A DNA stretch of 64,000 nt from Quercus robur (GCF_932294415.1 NC_065539.1:51417501-51481500), one strand, 5' to 3'; positions 1 through 12,028 are shown, counted from the stretch's first letter. Notes: generated by a model not told the origin, from the sequence alone. A program made the numbers and translations.

Positions 1-1416
1 AGAGGTAGTTTGGGAGAGCGGCGCTGTTGGTTCAACGTGAGCTTGGAAGGAAAAGATTGGATTAAAGCATCCAGCTGAGTTACGGTCATTTGGAGAAAAG
101 GGCAGAGTTTGCTTGGGCCTTAGGGTCTGCTTCCCATTTTGACTAATGGGCCGGGCTGTGGGACCCCTAGAGGAGTTGGATGGCTTTTGCTTAGAAATAA
201 CGGTTGATTTTTGAAATTGTCTAGTTGCGGTGACTAGTTTCCTTTTGCCTTTACTGGCACTTGGTTCTGGTTCATTTACTTTATGGGGAGACGGGTTGGA
301 TTGAGAGACGGGACCTTGATGTGTGGGAGAAGGAACAGGATGGTAAGGTGGCTGAAGTGACTTGCCTATAGGAGTAGGTTGTTTCTTGGCAGTAGGCTTT
401 TTCCTAGACACCAGTAGCCATGGTCCAAAGGCGTCAGTCTTTTCTTCAGATGGAGGGGTTTCCATGGAAGGTGATTCAGTACCATGGGAGGATGGTTGTG
501 GCTGGGTATTACTAGAGCATGCGTTATCAACGTTCTGCTGCTCTGGGCTAGAGGTTTTGGGGACTTCCTTGATGGTATATTGACACCATTCCTTTTTATG
601 GCCCAAACGACCGCATGAAAAACAGAGGGAGTGAATCCCTTCATAGGTGACTGGTTGTTTGAACTTACCGATGAGTATGTTTTTAACTAATGGCTTATCT
701 AAGCATACTTGGACACATAGGCGAGCAAATCTACCTCTAGAGTTTGTGGCAGTGTGTCCATCAATTCTGAGGACTGGGCCTATCTTTGAGCCAATCTTTT
801 TGAGGATCACAGGGTCATAGTATTCTATAGGCAGCCGAGGTAGGCGAATCCAAATGGCCACCTGTGAAAGGTTAGCCTCGGTGGCATTGAATTCAGGTTC
901 CCATGCCTTTATAGCCAGAAAATGTTGCCCTATAAACCAAGGACCATTCTTCAGGACATGGTCGAGATCCTTGTTGGACTCAAAACGGGCTAGGAAGAAA
1001 TCTTCGCCAAGATCAACAAGGTCAAGTCTATTGTTGGGCTTCCAGAGATCACGAACACGCTGGGAAAGAAACTGATAGCCCACAGTTCTGCCAAAGGTTT
1101 TTATGATGAGAGCATTCGACCATTGGGATCGGATACGAGACTTTTCTTCTTTTGAGAGGGCTATAGCAACTGTTCCTTCTTCAAGATCATCTTCCTCAAC
1201 GTCCGAGTCAGCTTCTTCAAGCATAAGGCCTGCGAGACTAAAGGCGCTTTCATAGGCACCAGGAAGATGTCCTACTAACTTTTCCTTATAGCTGAGGTTT
1301 TGGTTCTGGACAGGGGGAGCAAAAGGTGAAGGATCATGGCCTTCCTTAATCTTCTTGGTGCTACGATGGAGAGTATCTTCTTCTTCGCTGGAGAGAGGGA
1401 ACGCTCGAGACGTCAT
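1..1416 (-). CDS. L1-type LINE ORF1 (partial, runs off the left edge)
   Basis: An uninterrupted minus-strand frame of 472 codons starts at the ATG at 1414-1416 and stays open to the window edge. I translated it by hand. It begins MTSRAFPLSSEEE. A domain of the DUF4283 type common in plant LINEs lies at about residues 80-250, with runs such as NGPWFIGQHFLAIKAW and VAIWIRLPRLPIEYYD. A CX2CX4HX4C zinc knuckle follows (C265, C268, H273, C278), then a low-complexity Pro/Ser/Gln-rich tail. This order is typical of ORF1 of plant L1 LINEs, an RNA-binding protein that packages the element's transcript. ORF2 (endonuclease and reverse transcriptase) should lie left of the window. A domesticated DUF4283 host protein is possible but less likely. 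The lack of stops suggests a young copy. Confidence 0.85.
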   Translation of the reverse strand, partial: MTSRAFPLSSEEEDTLHRSTKKIKEGHDPSPFAPPVQNQNLSYKEKLVGHLPGAYESAFSLAGLMLEEADSDVEEDDLEEGTVAIALSKEEKSRIRSQWSNALIIKTFGRTVGYQFLSQRVRDLWKPNNRLDLVDLGEDFFLARFESNKDLDHVLKNGPWFIGQHFLAIKAWEPEFNATEANLSQVAIWIRLPRLPIEYYDPVILKKIGSKIGPVLRIDGHTATNSRGRFARLCVQVCLDKPLVKNILIGKFKQPVTYEGIHSLCFSCGRLGHKKEWCQYTIKEVPKTSSPEQQNVDNACSSNTQPQPSSHGTESPSMETPPSEEKTDAFGPWLLVSRKKPTAKKQPTPIGKSLQPPYHPVPSPTHQGPVSQSNPSPHKVNEPEPSASKGKRKLVTATRQFQKSTVISKQKPSNSSRGPTARPISQNGKQTLRPKQTLPFSPNDRNSAGCFNPIFSFQAHVEPTAPLSQTTS

Positions 1417-1425
1417 TTCACGGTT
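1..1425 (-). mobile_element. 5' end of an L1-type LINE
   Basis: The element holds the ORF1 described separately. Its 5' end is probably within about ten bases of the start codon, because host sequence that also occurs at 4017 begins at 1426. That leaves almost no 5' untranslated leader, so the copy may be slightly 5'-truncated or inserted with a very short leader. The 3' end, poly(A) tail and target-site duplication are outside the window. Confidence 0.7.
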
Positions 1426-1444
1426 TATTCACATTTTTTTACTA

Positions 1445-2003
1445 ACAGACTAGAGTGACTCAAAATCCTATTTCCATGATTATGTCCTTATTTGCAACCC
1501 TACCTTTTAATTTATAGCCATGCAGTCAGACGCGGAAAGTTCAAAAACAAAGTATAACCTCTTTTTCTGTGTGTGTCTACGGATGGTTAGAGTGTCTCAA
1601 TCTCTTGAGACTACTATATAGAACCAATATTGCTTTAATATTGATAGTACTGGCACAATTTGAACAAAGATAACGTAAAGCTAGACTAAGAACGATACTG
1701 TTTAAAAATAAAAAAATAAACGATACAGACTAGAGTGACTCAAAATCCTATTTCCATGATTATGTCCTTATTTGCAACCCTACCTTTTAATTTATAGCCA
1801 TGCAGTCAGACGCGGAAAGTTCAAAAACAAAGTATAACCTCTTTTTCTGTGTGTGTCTACGGATGGTTAGAGTGTCTCAATCTCTTGAGACTACTATATA
1901 GAACCAATATTGCTTTAATATTGATAGTACTGGCACAATTTGAACAAAGATAACGTAAAGCTAGACTAAGAACGATACTGTTTAAAAATAAAAAATAAAC
2001 GAT
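1445..2003. repeat. 280-bp direct tandem duplication (two copies)
   Basis: The stretch starting ACAGACTAGAGTGACTCAAA at 1445 repeats at 1725 with a period of 280 bp. The copies are almost identical; one visible difference is one A fewer in the A-run near the end of copy two. A shortened relative of the same stretch starts at about 4034. No coding potential is seen. The near identity suggests a recent duplication. Confidence 0.9.
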
Positions 2004-2220
2004 ACTAAGCTAGACTAAGCGACAAGTTATGATTTGTTTAATACCACTTTTACATGTATTAGTTACTTTCACCACTTTTGTTCACAAATCACAATATATT
2101 ATATTAGCGGTGGGTCAAGTGCGCGGTGGGTGGGAGACAGAGACTAATGCATAGTGGGTGTGGGCTGTTGTCCTCGATTTCTCAAGTCAACTGTCAATTG
2201 GTAGATATCTTAGAGCTTAA

Positions 2221-2359
2221 GACGTGTTTGGTAGTGTGTTTTAACATCATGTTTTCAATTTTTAAACAATATTACATATATTTTTATATATTTTTTTACC
2301 TATATGTATTTCAAAAAAATACAAATAACGTTACTAAAACAACATTATCAAATAGTCCC
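2221..2359. mobile_element. Tourist-like MITE (copy 1)
   Basis: Imperfect terminal inverted repeats read GACGTGTTTGGTAG at the left and, reversed, GGGACTATTTGATAATG at the right. Both ends are flanked by TAA (2218-2220 and 2360-2362). A TAA duplication and a GTTTGG-type terminus are typical of PIF/Harbinger Tourist MITEs. Related copies lie at 4343-4480 and about 62833-62973. Confidence 0.65.
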
Positions 2360-4342
2360 TAAAGGTGTGGCAATGGATAATCTCTTCTTTTTGGGAAAGA
2401 GTACTCTTATCTCTATGGCATGGCTAGATGAATATTTACAAGCTTTATGGAGGACTATGGCTGTGATGGCTATTAAAATTGGGATCCTATGCAAAATTGG
2501 TGAGAATGTCTAGTGAATTCGGATAGTAAAATTTGATTGATAAATATCAGATTCTACCTTTTGTAAAAAACCAAAGTAAAAATACCATTAAATCAATAAT
2601 TAATGATACATATGGAGTCTAAATATTCTATCTTACTTTTCCTCTCCATTATATACTCCACAAATAAAAATATGCCACATGTCTATCTTATTTATTAAAT
2701 GTTAAATTTATGCATTCTATTATTTCAATTACCTAAATATGATGAGTTATTTATTTTAGAAAATTGAAATAATAGAATACATAAATTTAGCATTTAATAA
2801 ATTCGATGGACATGTGACATGTTTTTATTTTTGAAGTATATAGTGGAGCAGGAAGAGTGAGACAAAATATTTGGACTCATATATATGTTAAATTTTCAAA
2901 AAAGAAGAAGCAGATATATATGTTAGAGAATTTTAAAATTCAAGTTACATATAATTACATAATTTAAATGCATATTTAAAATAGATATGTACATTTATAC
3001 ACATTTGGAGTGAGATAAGGCAGAGACTTTTAAACAGGAAAAACCTATGGAAGACAGAGCAGAATAAAACGGGTCAAGTAAGACAATGAATTTTTGCTGT
3101 CTCTAATAAGCACAAGAGAAAGGCTTCTCTAGATTGGAATATTCTAATTATTATGAAATGTTTTTGGCACTCCCATTCTGATAATAAGAGAGAGATCCAA
3201 AAAATGAGTAATGCCTTTCTACCTAGATTGGCAAATGCCAAATACTAATTAATTAAACGCTTTTGGCACTCCCCATTCCAAATAAAAGACAGACCAAATC
3301 ATCTCAATGAAACCTCAAGCCTTCTGAGAGAGAGAGAGAGATGGGTTAGCTTTGCTAGATTGACAAATACTAATTATTACTAAACGTTTTTGGCATTCCT
3401 CTTTCCGAATAAAAGACAGGCAAAATAATCTCAACGTCTCATGTAATGAAAGCTCATGCCAGAGAGAGAGAAAGCATCAAATTTTTAAGGTTAAGTTTAA
3501 CTAGGTTAAAAGCTATTCAAAGATGAGGTTTTGATTTGCTCAAAAATGATAAGTTAATGATCTTTTGAACATTTCATCATCATAAATAATTTCTAAGCGA
3601 ATCTTGTGTCATTAAAAAATCAAACATCAGGCTGTCAATAATGGAAACAAAGTTGACCTAATTGAATTTGAAGTGAGTGAAATATATATATGACCGTTTG
3701 AAATTGGTACATTGTGCTATTCTCGAAAGTTTGCTTGACAATTGTTCAAGTGAAATTGAGAAAAATAGAAATCCGACTTTAAAGGGTAGACTATGTAACC
3801 TAGTGAGTTCCTGTATAAAAGCAATCATTGTTGCAAAAAATGATTTTTGTTTTCAAAAAATAAAGTTAAATTGTACATTAAAAAAAAAAAAAAATACAAC
3901 AACCTTGAATTTTGTGTCCACATATGATCAGTAAATTTTTGTCAATTTTAATTTTCTCTTTTAAACATTTAATATTTTTTTGTATTGTGTTCCTAAAACG
4001 CTCGTTAACATGAATCTATTCACATTTTTTTACTAACAGACTAGAGTAACTCAAAATCCTATTTCCATGATTATGTCCTTATTTGCAACCCTACCTTTTA
4101 ATTTATAGCCATGCAGTCAGATGCGGAAAGTTCAAAAACAAAGTATAACCTCTTTTTCAAAGTTCAAAAACAACACTTTTACATGTATTAGTTACTTTCA
4201 CCACTTTTGTTCACAAATCACAATATATTATATTAGCGGTGGGTCAAGTGCGCGGTGGGTGGGAGACAGAGACTAATGCATAGTGGGTGTGGGCTATTGT
4301 CCTCGATTTCTCAAGTCAATTGGTAGATATCTTAGAGTTTAA

Positions 4343-4480
4343 GACGTGTTTGGTAGTGTGTTTTAACATCATGTTTTCAGTTTTTAAACAATATTACATA
4401 TATTTTTATATTTTTTTTACCTACATGTATTTCAAAAAAATACAAATAACGTTACTAAAACAATATTATCAAATGGCCCC
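4343..4480. mobile_element. Tourist-like MITE (copy 2, duplicated with its flank)
   Basis: The same element as 2221-2359 at the same place within the duplicated segment, flanked by TAA (4340-4342 and 4481-4483). It was therefore present before the segment duplicated. Confidence 0.65.
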
Positions 4481-5445
4481 TAAAGGTGTGGCAATGGATA
4501 ATCTCTTCTTTTTGGGAAAGAGTACTCTTATCTCTATGGCATGGCTAGATGAATATTTACATGCTTTATGGAGGACTATGGCTGTGATGGCTATTAAAAT
4601 TGGGATCCTATGCAAATTTGGTGAGAATGTCTAGTGAATTCGGATCGTAAAATCTGATTGATAAATATCAGATTCTACCTTTTGTAAAAAACCAAAGTAA
4701 AAATACCATTAAATCAATAATTAATGATACATATGGAGTCTAAATATTCTATCTTACTTTTCCTCTCCATTATATACTCCACAAATAAAAATATGTCACA
4801 TGTCTATCTTATTTATTAAATGTTAAATTTATGCATTCTATTATTTCAATTACCTAAATATGATGAGTTATTTATTTTAGAAAATTGAAATAATAGAAAA
4901 CATAAATTTAGCATTTAATAAATTAGATGGACATGTGGCATGTTTTTATTTTTGAAGTATATAGTGGAGCAGGAAGAGTGAGACAAAAGATTTGGACTTA
5001 TATATATGTTAAATTCTCAAAAAAAAAAGAAGCAGATATATATGTTAGAGAATTTTAAAATTCAAGTTACATATAATTACATAATTTAAATGCATATTTA
5101 AAATAGACATGTACATTTATACACATCTGGAGTGAGATAAGGCAGAGACTTTTAAACAGGAAAAACCTATGGAAGATAGAGCAGAATAAAACGGGTCAAG
5201 TAAGACAATGAATTTTTGCTGTCTCTAATAAGCACAAGAGAAAGGCTTCTCTAGATTGGAATATTCTAATTATTATGAAATGTTTTTGGCACTCCCATTC
5301 TGATAATAAGAGAGAGATCCAAAAAATGAGTAATGCCTTTCTACCTAGATTGGCAAATGCCAAATACTAATTAATTAAACGCTTTTGGCACTCCCCTTTC
5401 CAAATAAAAGACAGACCAAATCATCTCAATGAAACCTCAAGCCTT

Positions 5446-5558
<113 letters not shown>

Positions 5559-5724
5559 GTTAGCTTTGCTAGATTGACAAATACTAATTATTACTAAACG
5601 TTTTTGGCATTCCTCTTTCCAAATAAAAGACAGGCAAAATAATCTCAATGTCTCAAGTAATGAAAGCTCATGCTAGAGAGAGAGAAAGCATCAAATTTGT
5701 AAGGTTGAATTTATTCAATCATTT

Positions 5725-6753
5725 TGTTGGCTTTATTTTGTGCCAAATTTGCTTGTAATTCAGTATTTAGAAACCCTGTATTTAGGTGGGAATCATGTAA
5801 GGGTAGTATGTGAGAGAGTGAAGAAAAACTTAAGAGTGTGCAATCAAGAAGAGCCTCGCAACTGGATCTCGTGATTGGCTCACGACTGGCAAGTCGCCAG
5901 AATGGCACATGTGTGAAGCATGCAGGGAGAGTTGAAGAGTCACGCCAGCTATTGTATTACAGGACAAAACCTTCAGTCTAGCAAGGCAGTTAGCTTGCGA
6001 CTCAAACTCGTGACTTGTTTTAGTCGCGAGTTCGAGTCTCCAGAACACCTTGTTTGGTTGTAACTGACTCTTCGCATTTCATACACACTCTACTATAAAT
6101 ACTCTTATACCCACGAAATGTAGAGAGCTTCTAGAGAGAATTTTGAGAAAGAAATCCTAAATAAAAACAAGATTAACTTATCCACAATTTTCATTCTTTG
6201 ATTCTCCAAATTCCTCTACTCTCACCCTCTCCATTGATACATCATTGAGAGGTACATTAGCCAAATCCTTATCTCATCATACCCATATCTGTGAGGAGGC
6301 ATTTTGGTACTTAGGAAGCAATTTGGAAGGGACCAATTCATTTTGGTTGATGCAACGGGCAATTGCGGGATTCAGTAAGCTAGAGAAGACAAAGTTCGGC
6401 ATAATCCTGTTGGAGCAAGAAGCTTAGAGGGCTTAAGTGCACTTGGTAGATTAAGCTTGGAGAGTCTTTTGCTATTCATGTATCCCAACTATATTCTATA
6501 GTGGATTATTGACCACTTGGAGGGCAACAGAGAGGTTTTTCGTTGAGGACTTCGGTTTCCTCTTCGATAACACATCGTTGTGTTGTTTTTTTGTTTGCAT
6601 CTCTCTTTCATTAATCTTTGCCTTTTAATTACTGCTATGCTTGTGATTAATTTCGGTTTAGATTGTTTTATCAATTCTGTTTTAACTTATTTTCATATTC
6701 CACACATATATTGGAGATCTAAACGTTCATAGGTGTTTTACACACTAATTGAA
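5725..6753. mobile_element. Probable solo LTR (fossil), ends uncertain
   Basis: A stretch of about 1 kb starts TGTTGGCTTTATTTTG and ends near AATTGAACA. It looks like a plant LTR: a TATA-like CTATAAATACTC at about 6093, a leader rich in CT, then text of the kind seen around LTR transcription starts and ends. It sits just where the two duplicated units stop matching, which suits an insertion. I could not find a convincing 5-bp target duplication and there is no internal coding region. Family not determined. Confidence 0.4.
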
Positions 6754-6959
6754 CATTCAAAATTAAAACATGAGTCATGCTATTACAGATTAATAAACGT
6801 TTTTGGCCCTCCACTGCAAAGTGGGGAGGTACAGCTTTAATGGAAAGTGCTATTAGGAGAGGCTATTGAATGGGCAGCATGACTTAGTTTCTCTCAAATC
6901 AAGGGCAAAGTCTAGATTTCTATTGAGAGGCCAAAGTCTGAACTATTATTTTTTTCTAA

Positions 6960-8353
6960 GGGGGAATTATAGATTACCTACCTGTAATTTAGTCTGAATT
7001 TAACTTGCCCACCCGTGGTTTCATTTTTGATACTTTACCCAACTATGCTTCACTCCATTACTCCTTTGTAACCTATCTCCCTTTCAGACGTTACTCTAAC
7101 ACATTTTTTTTTTTTTTTTTTTATCAAAAACAAAACCTAAAACAAATCAAACACTCCTTTCTCCCAAAACACACTTCCATCTATGTGTGTTCACCAAACT
7201 AAGATCCTAGATGCTACAAGGTAGAGAGCTTCAGATAATAGACCAAGAACCATCTGTGGCCATCACAACCACCATCGGAACTTATATATTTGTCTATTTC
7301 ATATAAATTTCATTTAGTTTTGTACTTATATTATTGAGGAGGAGGACAATGTGTTTGAGGTTGAGTCTAAGGTGTGCCATGGTCGAGCAGGACATCCACC
7401 ATCGACGGTGCCACCACTGAAGGTGGTTGCTGTTTCTCTTACTGTTTTCTTTTTCTATTTTCTGCTATTTTTTTTCTTCTTTGTTTATTTGATTTAGGGA
7501 TTGGGTTTCTTTTGGTTGTTGGGCTTTGAAAAATGGGATTTGAGGCATGGTTACTGATGGATCTGTGGGTTTGGATGTGTATGGGTGTGTTGATGTTTGT
7601 ATTTTGACTTGGGTTTTGGGGTTGTATTTTGATAAATTTGTGGTTTGTACTTTGATGGTGTGGGTGTGCGACAGTGCCACCACTGAAGGTGGCTGCCGTT
7701 TCTCTTTCTGTTTCTCTTACTGTTTTCTTTTTCTATTTTCTGCTATATTTTTTTTCTTCTTTGTTTATTTGATTTAGGCATTGGGTTTCTTTTGGTTGTT
7801 GGGGTTTGAAAAATGGGATTTGAGGCATGGTTACTGATGGATCCGTGGGTTTGGATGTGTGTGGATGTGTTGATGTTTGTATTTTGACTTGGGTTTTGGG
7901 GTTGTATTTTGATAGATCTGTGGTTTGTTCTTTGATGGTGTGGGTGTGTTAGTGTTGGTGTCTATGTAAAATCAGGTTGTATGGGGATTGATTGCTAGGT
8001 TCTTATGTAGATTATAGTGGTGGGTTTGAAGCTTAAGATGTTTGAATATTGGTTGTTGGTTCGAGGTCGGGTTTATTAATTCTGTTGTTTTTTTTTTTTT
8101 TAAATATTTTTTCTGGGTTTTTGATTGCATTGTACTCCAAAGCAAGACTGGATTTTTATTTTTTATACGGTGAGAGAGAGGAGTGTTTGATTTGTTTTGG
8201 GTTTTGTTTTTGATAAAAAAATGTGTTAGAGTATCGTCTGAAATGGAGGTGAGTTACAAAGTAAAGCACATGTGGGTACAGTGTCAAAAATGAAACCACG
8301 GATGGGTAAGTTAAATTTGAGGCAAACCACAAGTGGGTAATCTGTAATTCCCC
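6960..8353. mobile_element. Mutator-like element with long terminal inverted repeats, no transposase
   Basis: The first roughly 190 bases are mirrored, reverse-complemented, at the right end; both arms contain GTGGTTTCATTTTTGA and TCAAACACTCC. Flanks are TTTTTTCTAA (6950-6959) and TTTTTTTTAA (8354-8363), a 10-bp target duplication with one mismatch. Long TIRs plus a 9-10 bp duplication fit the Mutator superfamily. The middle holds two imperfect copies of a roughly 270-bp G/T-rich unit (about 7408-7672 and 7673-7950). Open frames here (such as 7547-7777) are repeats of GT-rich DNA and not convincing genes. Confidence 0.75.
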
Positions 8354-8363
8354 TTTTTTTTAA

Positions 8364-9268
8364 TGACGATCCAAATTAGTAATCGTTTATTAACAAAATA
8401 TCAGCAAATGAAAAAAAATACAAACTAACTATTTCTTAGTATATTGTAATAAAATTATCTATCAAAATAGAATTTTATGTCCTTTTAAATCTTGAAGATC
8501 ATAGATGATTGATTTCATACTAAATGCCACAACAATTTCCACTTCAATGTTCAAAAAATCAAAAATTCGAATATCATCTTCAATTTTGTTGTGAAACCGA
8601 ATTTTGATAATATTAATTCATGGTTGAAAACATCCATTTTCATAGTAGTAGTGGATATTGGAAGATTAAGTATAAGTATAATTGTACAACTACTCTATAA
8701 ATAGATAGATAGGCTACTAATTTTCTAATCCTTAACTAGCCATTAACACAACTGAAAATAAATTAACAATTTTTGGGAAGTTCATATTTCAAACTACATT
8801 ATGCACATAGTGGTGAAATTTTATTTTCAATAATAGTTTATCATGTTTTATGAATCTTGCTGCTATAGCTTGTTTATTAATAAACAAAATATCATCTATT
8901 TAAAAAAAAAAATTCATGTGTCTCTTGACTCTTAAGGATCATCACTGAGTTAAGAATAAGTAACTCTACAATATATTTACTAAACTAATAATTTAATTCT
9001 TGTAGTTAAGAATTTGCTACAACATACAAAAAATATCTAATTGATAATAGTGCTCAAATGGAAAGTCAATTTACTAATTATGAGAAAAGGTTGAACTACC
9101 CAATTGAATAACACCTAAATCTTAAAGACCCAAACTTTTAATATTGAGTCCCACATAAGTAAACAACCAAAGTGTCATACTAATATATTTTTCAACAAAG
9201 ATTTTTTTTAAGGGGTTTGTTTTTGTTTTGTTAGAAAAAAGTAATGTTTTTATTTATTTATATATTTT
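8364..9268. other. Intergenic, AT-rich, nothing recognised
   Basis: No open frame of note, no clear terminal repeats. Two short runs resembling TTTATTAACAAAATATCA (8389 and about 8875) are the only internal similarity I noticed. Confidence 0.5.
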
Positions 9269-10197
9269 TGTTAGGACATATGTGGAACTTGTTAGAGACA
9301 TATGATATGTAAATTAGCTAATTCTTTGACAAAATGCATTTTACTTGTAATTGGGTAAATCTAGAATGAGTTTAGTACTTCAAGGAACAAGAGTTCAAGT
9401 TTAGTATTAAAGTCATGCAAATCTGTCCAAGAAACAAGTGAAGAAGTGTTATTCATTAAAACTCGACAAATAGCTTGACAGATAATATCTATCGAGGTTT
9501 AATGAAGAAAGCTCGACAGAAACAGTATCTATCGAGATCTATGAAATCAAAATTTCTAGATTTGATTTTCAGCCCAAGACATATATAAAGCTTATTTTAA
9601 AGGCCGTCACATATGAGAATACAATGAGAACACATGCAAAAGTGACCGAGTGCCTTATTCTCTTCGAAAGAAGCTACCATGTCTTTGCGCCTTAAGGTTT
9701 TGTAACCAAGTGCTTCTTGATCTTCATTGTTATGAAGTGAAGAACTTTACAGCCAACAATATCTTCAAGTTGCTGGAGTTAGTCACGTATTGGGAGTCAT
9801 GCATTATTAGTTAGTCAGGTACTGAGATCTGTGCAAAATGGTGGCATTCATATATTGAAGAGTTCAGAGATTCTGAAGTAGAAGGTTTCTGCTGTAAGTT
9901 CATCTATGGGGATTGTAGAGTCTAGGGACAAAAGTTTTGTATTGGATCTAAAATTTCTCTTTATTATAATGGATTGCTTTTCAGAAAGGTTTCACCCCAG
10001 GTTTTTTTACTGTGAAATTAGTTTGTTTCATTGATTTTTCTAGGTCATCATATCTTGTCTTATTTACTTTTTCACTGTGCATAATATTGACATGATATTG
10101 ATGTTTGTTTTAACAAGGTTTATTCATAATAAATCTAATTAACAACTTTGGTTTAAAACTTATTAATTCTATCAACCAGGGTCTAAATTTCCTAACA
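9269..10197. mobile_element. Solo LTR (fossil), 929 bp, Copia-like
   Basis: The ends form a perfect short inverted repeat, TGTTAGG at the left and CCTAACA at the right. The flanking 5 bp are identical: ATTTT at 9264-9268 and 10198-10202. There is no internal region, so this is a solo LTR left by recombination between two LTRs. It shares blocks with the solo LTR at 45927-46951 (for example TTTTAAAGGCCGTCA and GGTTTTGTAACCAAGT), so both belong to one family. Assignment to Copia is inference from terminus and length. Confidence 0.85.
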
Positions 10198-10202
10198 ATT
10201 TT

Positions 10203-10987
10203 TAAAGGGATCACCAAATAAAAATACTGGTTAGATGAACATTTCAATTAATTTTGAATTTTTTTGGTTTAATGACTATTTTAGTTTCAATTTTGGAGGG
10301 GACCATATGAATTTTTTAACCAAAGATTTCAATAATATTTATAAAAACCATATACTAATAGTTTTTTTTTTTTTTTCAAAAATTCAGAGGGCCATGCCAA
10401 AGAATAGACCCGTCCCTATCTCGAATCATTACATTAATGGCTAGCAAAAAAGAAAAAAGAAAAAGGAAGAAGACATCTTCACTAGAAAGAAGGATCCAAC
10501 CCACCCGGGCAACTAACAGTTATGGTGAAAGACCTACAAAAATTTCAGGAGAAAGAGATACAAAATTTGTTTTTTGCTGGTCACGAATGGATTATCTTAG
10601 AAGTTAGAGGCCATGACCTTAGCTAGATTGGCGTCCCAATCATTTATGAATGTATTTTGGTCATGTTCTGCTCCTAATTAGTGAAAGACAATCTACCTGA
10701 ACTAGCATTAATGTGGATTCTATGCTCTAGCATTACAATCAGGCAAGCCAAATATAGTAAATTGCAGTTGGTAAAGCCAATGTACAAGTAGTTTTCTCAA
10801 AACACTTGCCTACTTTCCTTAAAAACATCTGTTAAGAATCTTCATTAGCAATCGAAGTACAAATGATCCATGGCCTAACATGGGTATGCATATAAAATGT
10901 AAAAATTATTTTCAAACTTTGAAGAACTAACATTTGGGTTTACATATAAAAGATACCAAATAACAAGACCACCAGAGAAGGATCATT
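10203..10987. other. 3' flank of CXE-1, no other gene seen
   Basis: AT-rich sequence downstream of CXE-1. It should contain the transcript's 3' untranslated part and polyadenylation region, but no single signal stands out. The 69-codon frame at 10235-10444 has no recognisable features. Confidence 0.4.
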
Positions 10988-11962
10988 TTACTTGAGGAGA
11001 AAAGAAGCCAAGCGTTTGATCAAATTATTACCATTCTCAGTCCCACAGTCCAAAATCTGAAAAGCATGGCCCTCTCCTTCAACTTCAATCAACTCTACTT
11101 CTCCTTTCCATTCACTTTCTTTCACTGTATTGTAGTACATAATACCCCTATCCCTCAGCCTATCCTTTTCAGACACAGTCACAAGCAACCGAGAACAACC
11201 AAGTCCAGCCAAGCTTGGTGCTCCTGGACTGAACGGATTGATCATTGGATTGTCTATACCACCAGGTGCCGATGGATATACAAGGTACCAAATCGAATAA
11301 GCCAGTCCCTTTTCACGTTCAGCAGTGTATTCTGATCCAACTGGCTTTAAGCCCCAGAAGAAAGGGTGTGTAAGAAAAGCTCCTGTAATTCTAACACCAC
11401 CATGCAACCCTTCAACCCCAGCTCGAAGGGCTATATTGTGTACAATATTAGCTCCTGCACTATCACCGCCAAGAAAAACTCGGTTAAAGTCACCATGATT
11501 GATCAACCATGGCTCTTTGTTGACAACATTATCATCTATGAAGTGTGATGCAACCCATTGGAGAGCAGCCCAACTATCTTCATAAGCAATGGGTAGAAGG
11601 TGCTCAGGAGCTAGTCTATACTCAACTGATACAGCCACTACTTGAGCTTGAGAGACCAAACTGTTGAGGTACCGCTGGTGATCAGAGGAGAAGGCGGATT
11701 CGATGCAGAAGCCTCCGCCATGGAAGTAGATCAAGATGGTGAGCTTTTGGTGGAGGGGTTGGTTGAGTTTTGGGAGGTAGACACGAGCAGAGACGGAGGG
11801 GTCTTGTGAAATGGTGATGTCTTTTGATGAGACTCCAGTTTCTGTGTCTTGTGGCGATGGAGGCACATAGGGAGAGTTCCCTAATCTCTCAACTGAGCCG
11901 TCCTTGTAGAGACGGACGAATGGGATAAGCTCTTTCTCTACCTCTTTGGTAATGGAAGCCAT
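10988..11962 (-). CDS. CXE-1: carboxylesterase, HIDH-like (subgroup A), intact
   Basis: A 324-residue single-exon alpha/beta hydrolase of the plant carboxylesterase (CXE) family, related to legume 2-hydroxyisoflavanone dehydratase. It probably hydrolyses small acyl or ester groups on specialised metabolites in the cytosol; the substrate cannot be read from sequence. Visible motifs: N-terminal block LYKDGSVERL, oxyanion hole HGGGF (81-85), nucleophile elbow GDSAG with Ser168, SEKD with Asp267, GEGHAF with His299. Legume HIDH is reported to carry Thr at the nucleophile position, so Ser here favours esterase activity. There is no signal peptide or membrane segment. I start at the ATG at 11962 because all paralogues begin M(A/T/G)S near this point. 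An in-frame ATG at 12028 would add 22 residues with a Ser-Leu run encoded by a GA microsatellite, but it abuts the TATA box. Full family length. Confidence 0.93.
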   Translation of the reverse strand: MASITKEVEKELIPFVRLYKDGSVERLGNSPYVPPSPQDTETGVSSKDITISQDPSVSARVYLPKLNQPLHQKLTILIYFHGGGFCIESAFSSDHQRYLNSLVSQAQVVAVSVEYRLAPEHLLPIAYEDSWAALQWVASHFIDDNVVNKEPWLINHGDFNRVFLGGDSAGANIVHNIALRAGVEGLHGGVRITGAFLTHPFFWGLKPVGSEYTAEREKGLAYSIWYLVYPSAPGGIDNPMINPFSPGAPSLAGLGCSRLLVTVSEKDRLRDRGIMYYNTVKESEWKGEVELIEVEGEGHAFQILDCGTENGNNLIKRLASFLLK

Positions 11963-11963
11963 A

Positions 11964-11966
<3 letters not shown>

Positions 11967-12000
<34 letters not shown>
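11967..12000. repeat. (GA)n microsatellite in the CXE-1 leader
   Basis: About 17 GA units (CT on the coding strand) just upstream of the chosen CXE-1 start codon. This places a length-variable CT tract in the 5' leader. Confidence 0.95.
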
Positions 12001-12002
<2 letters not shown>

Positions 12003-12028
12003 CACTGACTTGGTTCTACTTTGTCCAA

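Larger units (their letters stand above)
1426..4016. repeat. Unit 1 of a 2.6-kb segmental tandem duplication
   Basis: Sequence from 1426 (TATTCACATTTTTTTAC) to about 3492 recurs from 4017 to about 5708. Unit 1 contains the extra 280-bp duplication and about 520 bp at its right end (3493-4016) that unit 2 does not show. Both units share a Tourist-like MITE, an AT-rich middle and a GA tract. Short open frames near 2126-2513 and 3677-3934 show no recognisable protein and I treat them as chance. Confidence 0.85.

Noticed and set aside
2126-4634. Duplicated frames of 78, 69 and 115 codons, suggesting a small duplicated gene
   Set aside because: They run through a Tourist-like MITE, differ in frame between the two units because of indels, and match no known family.
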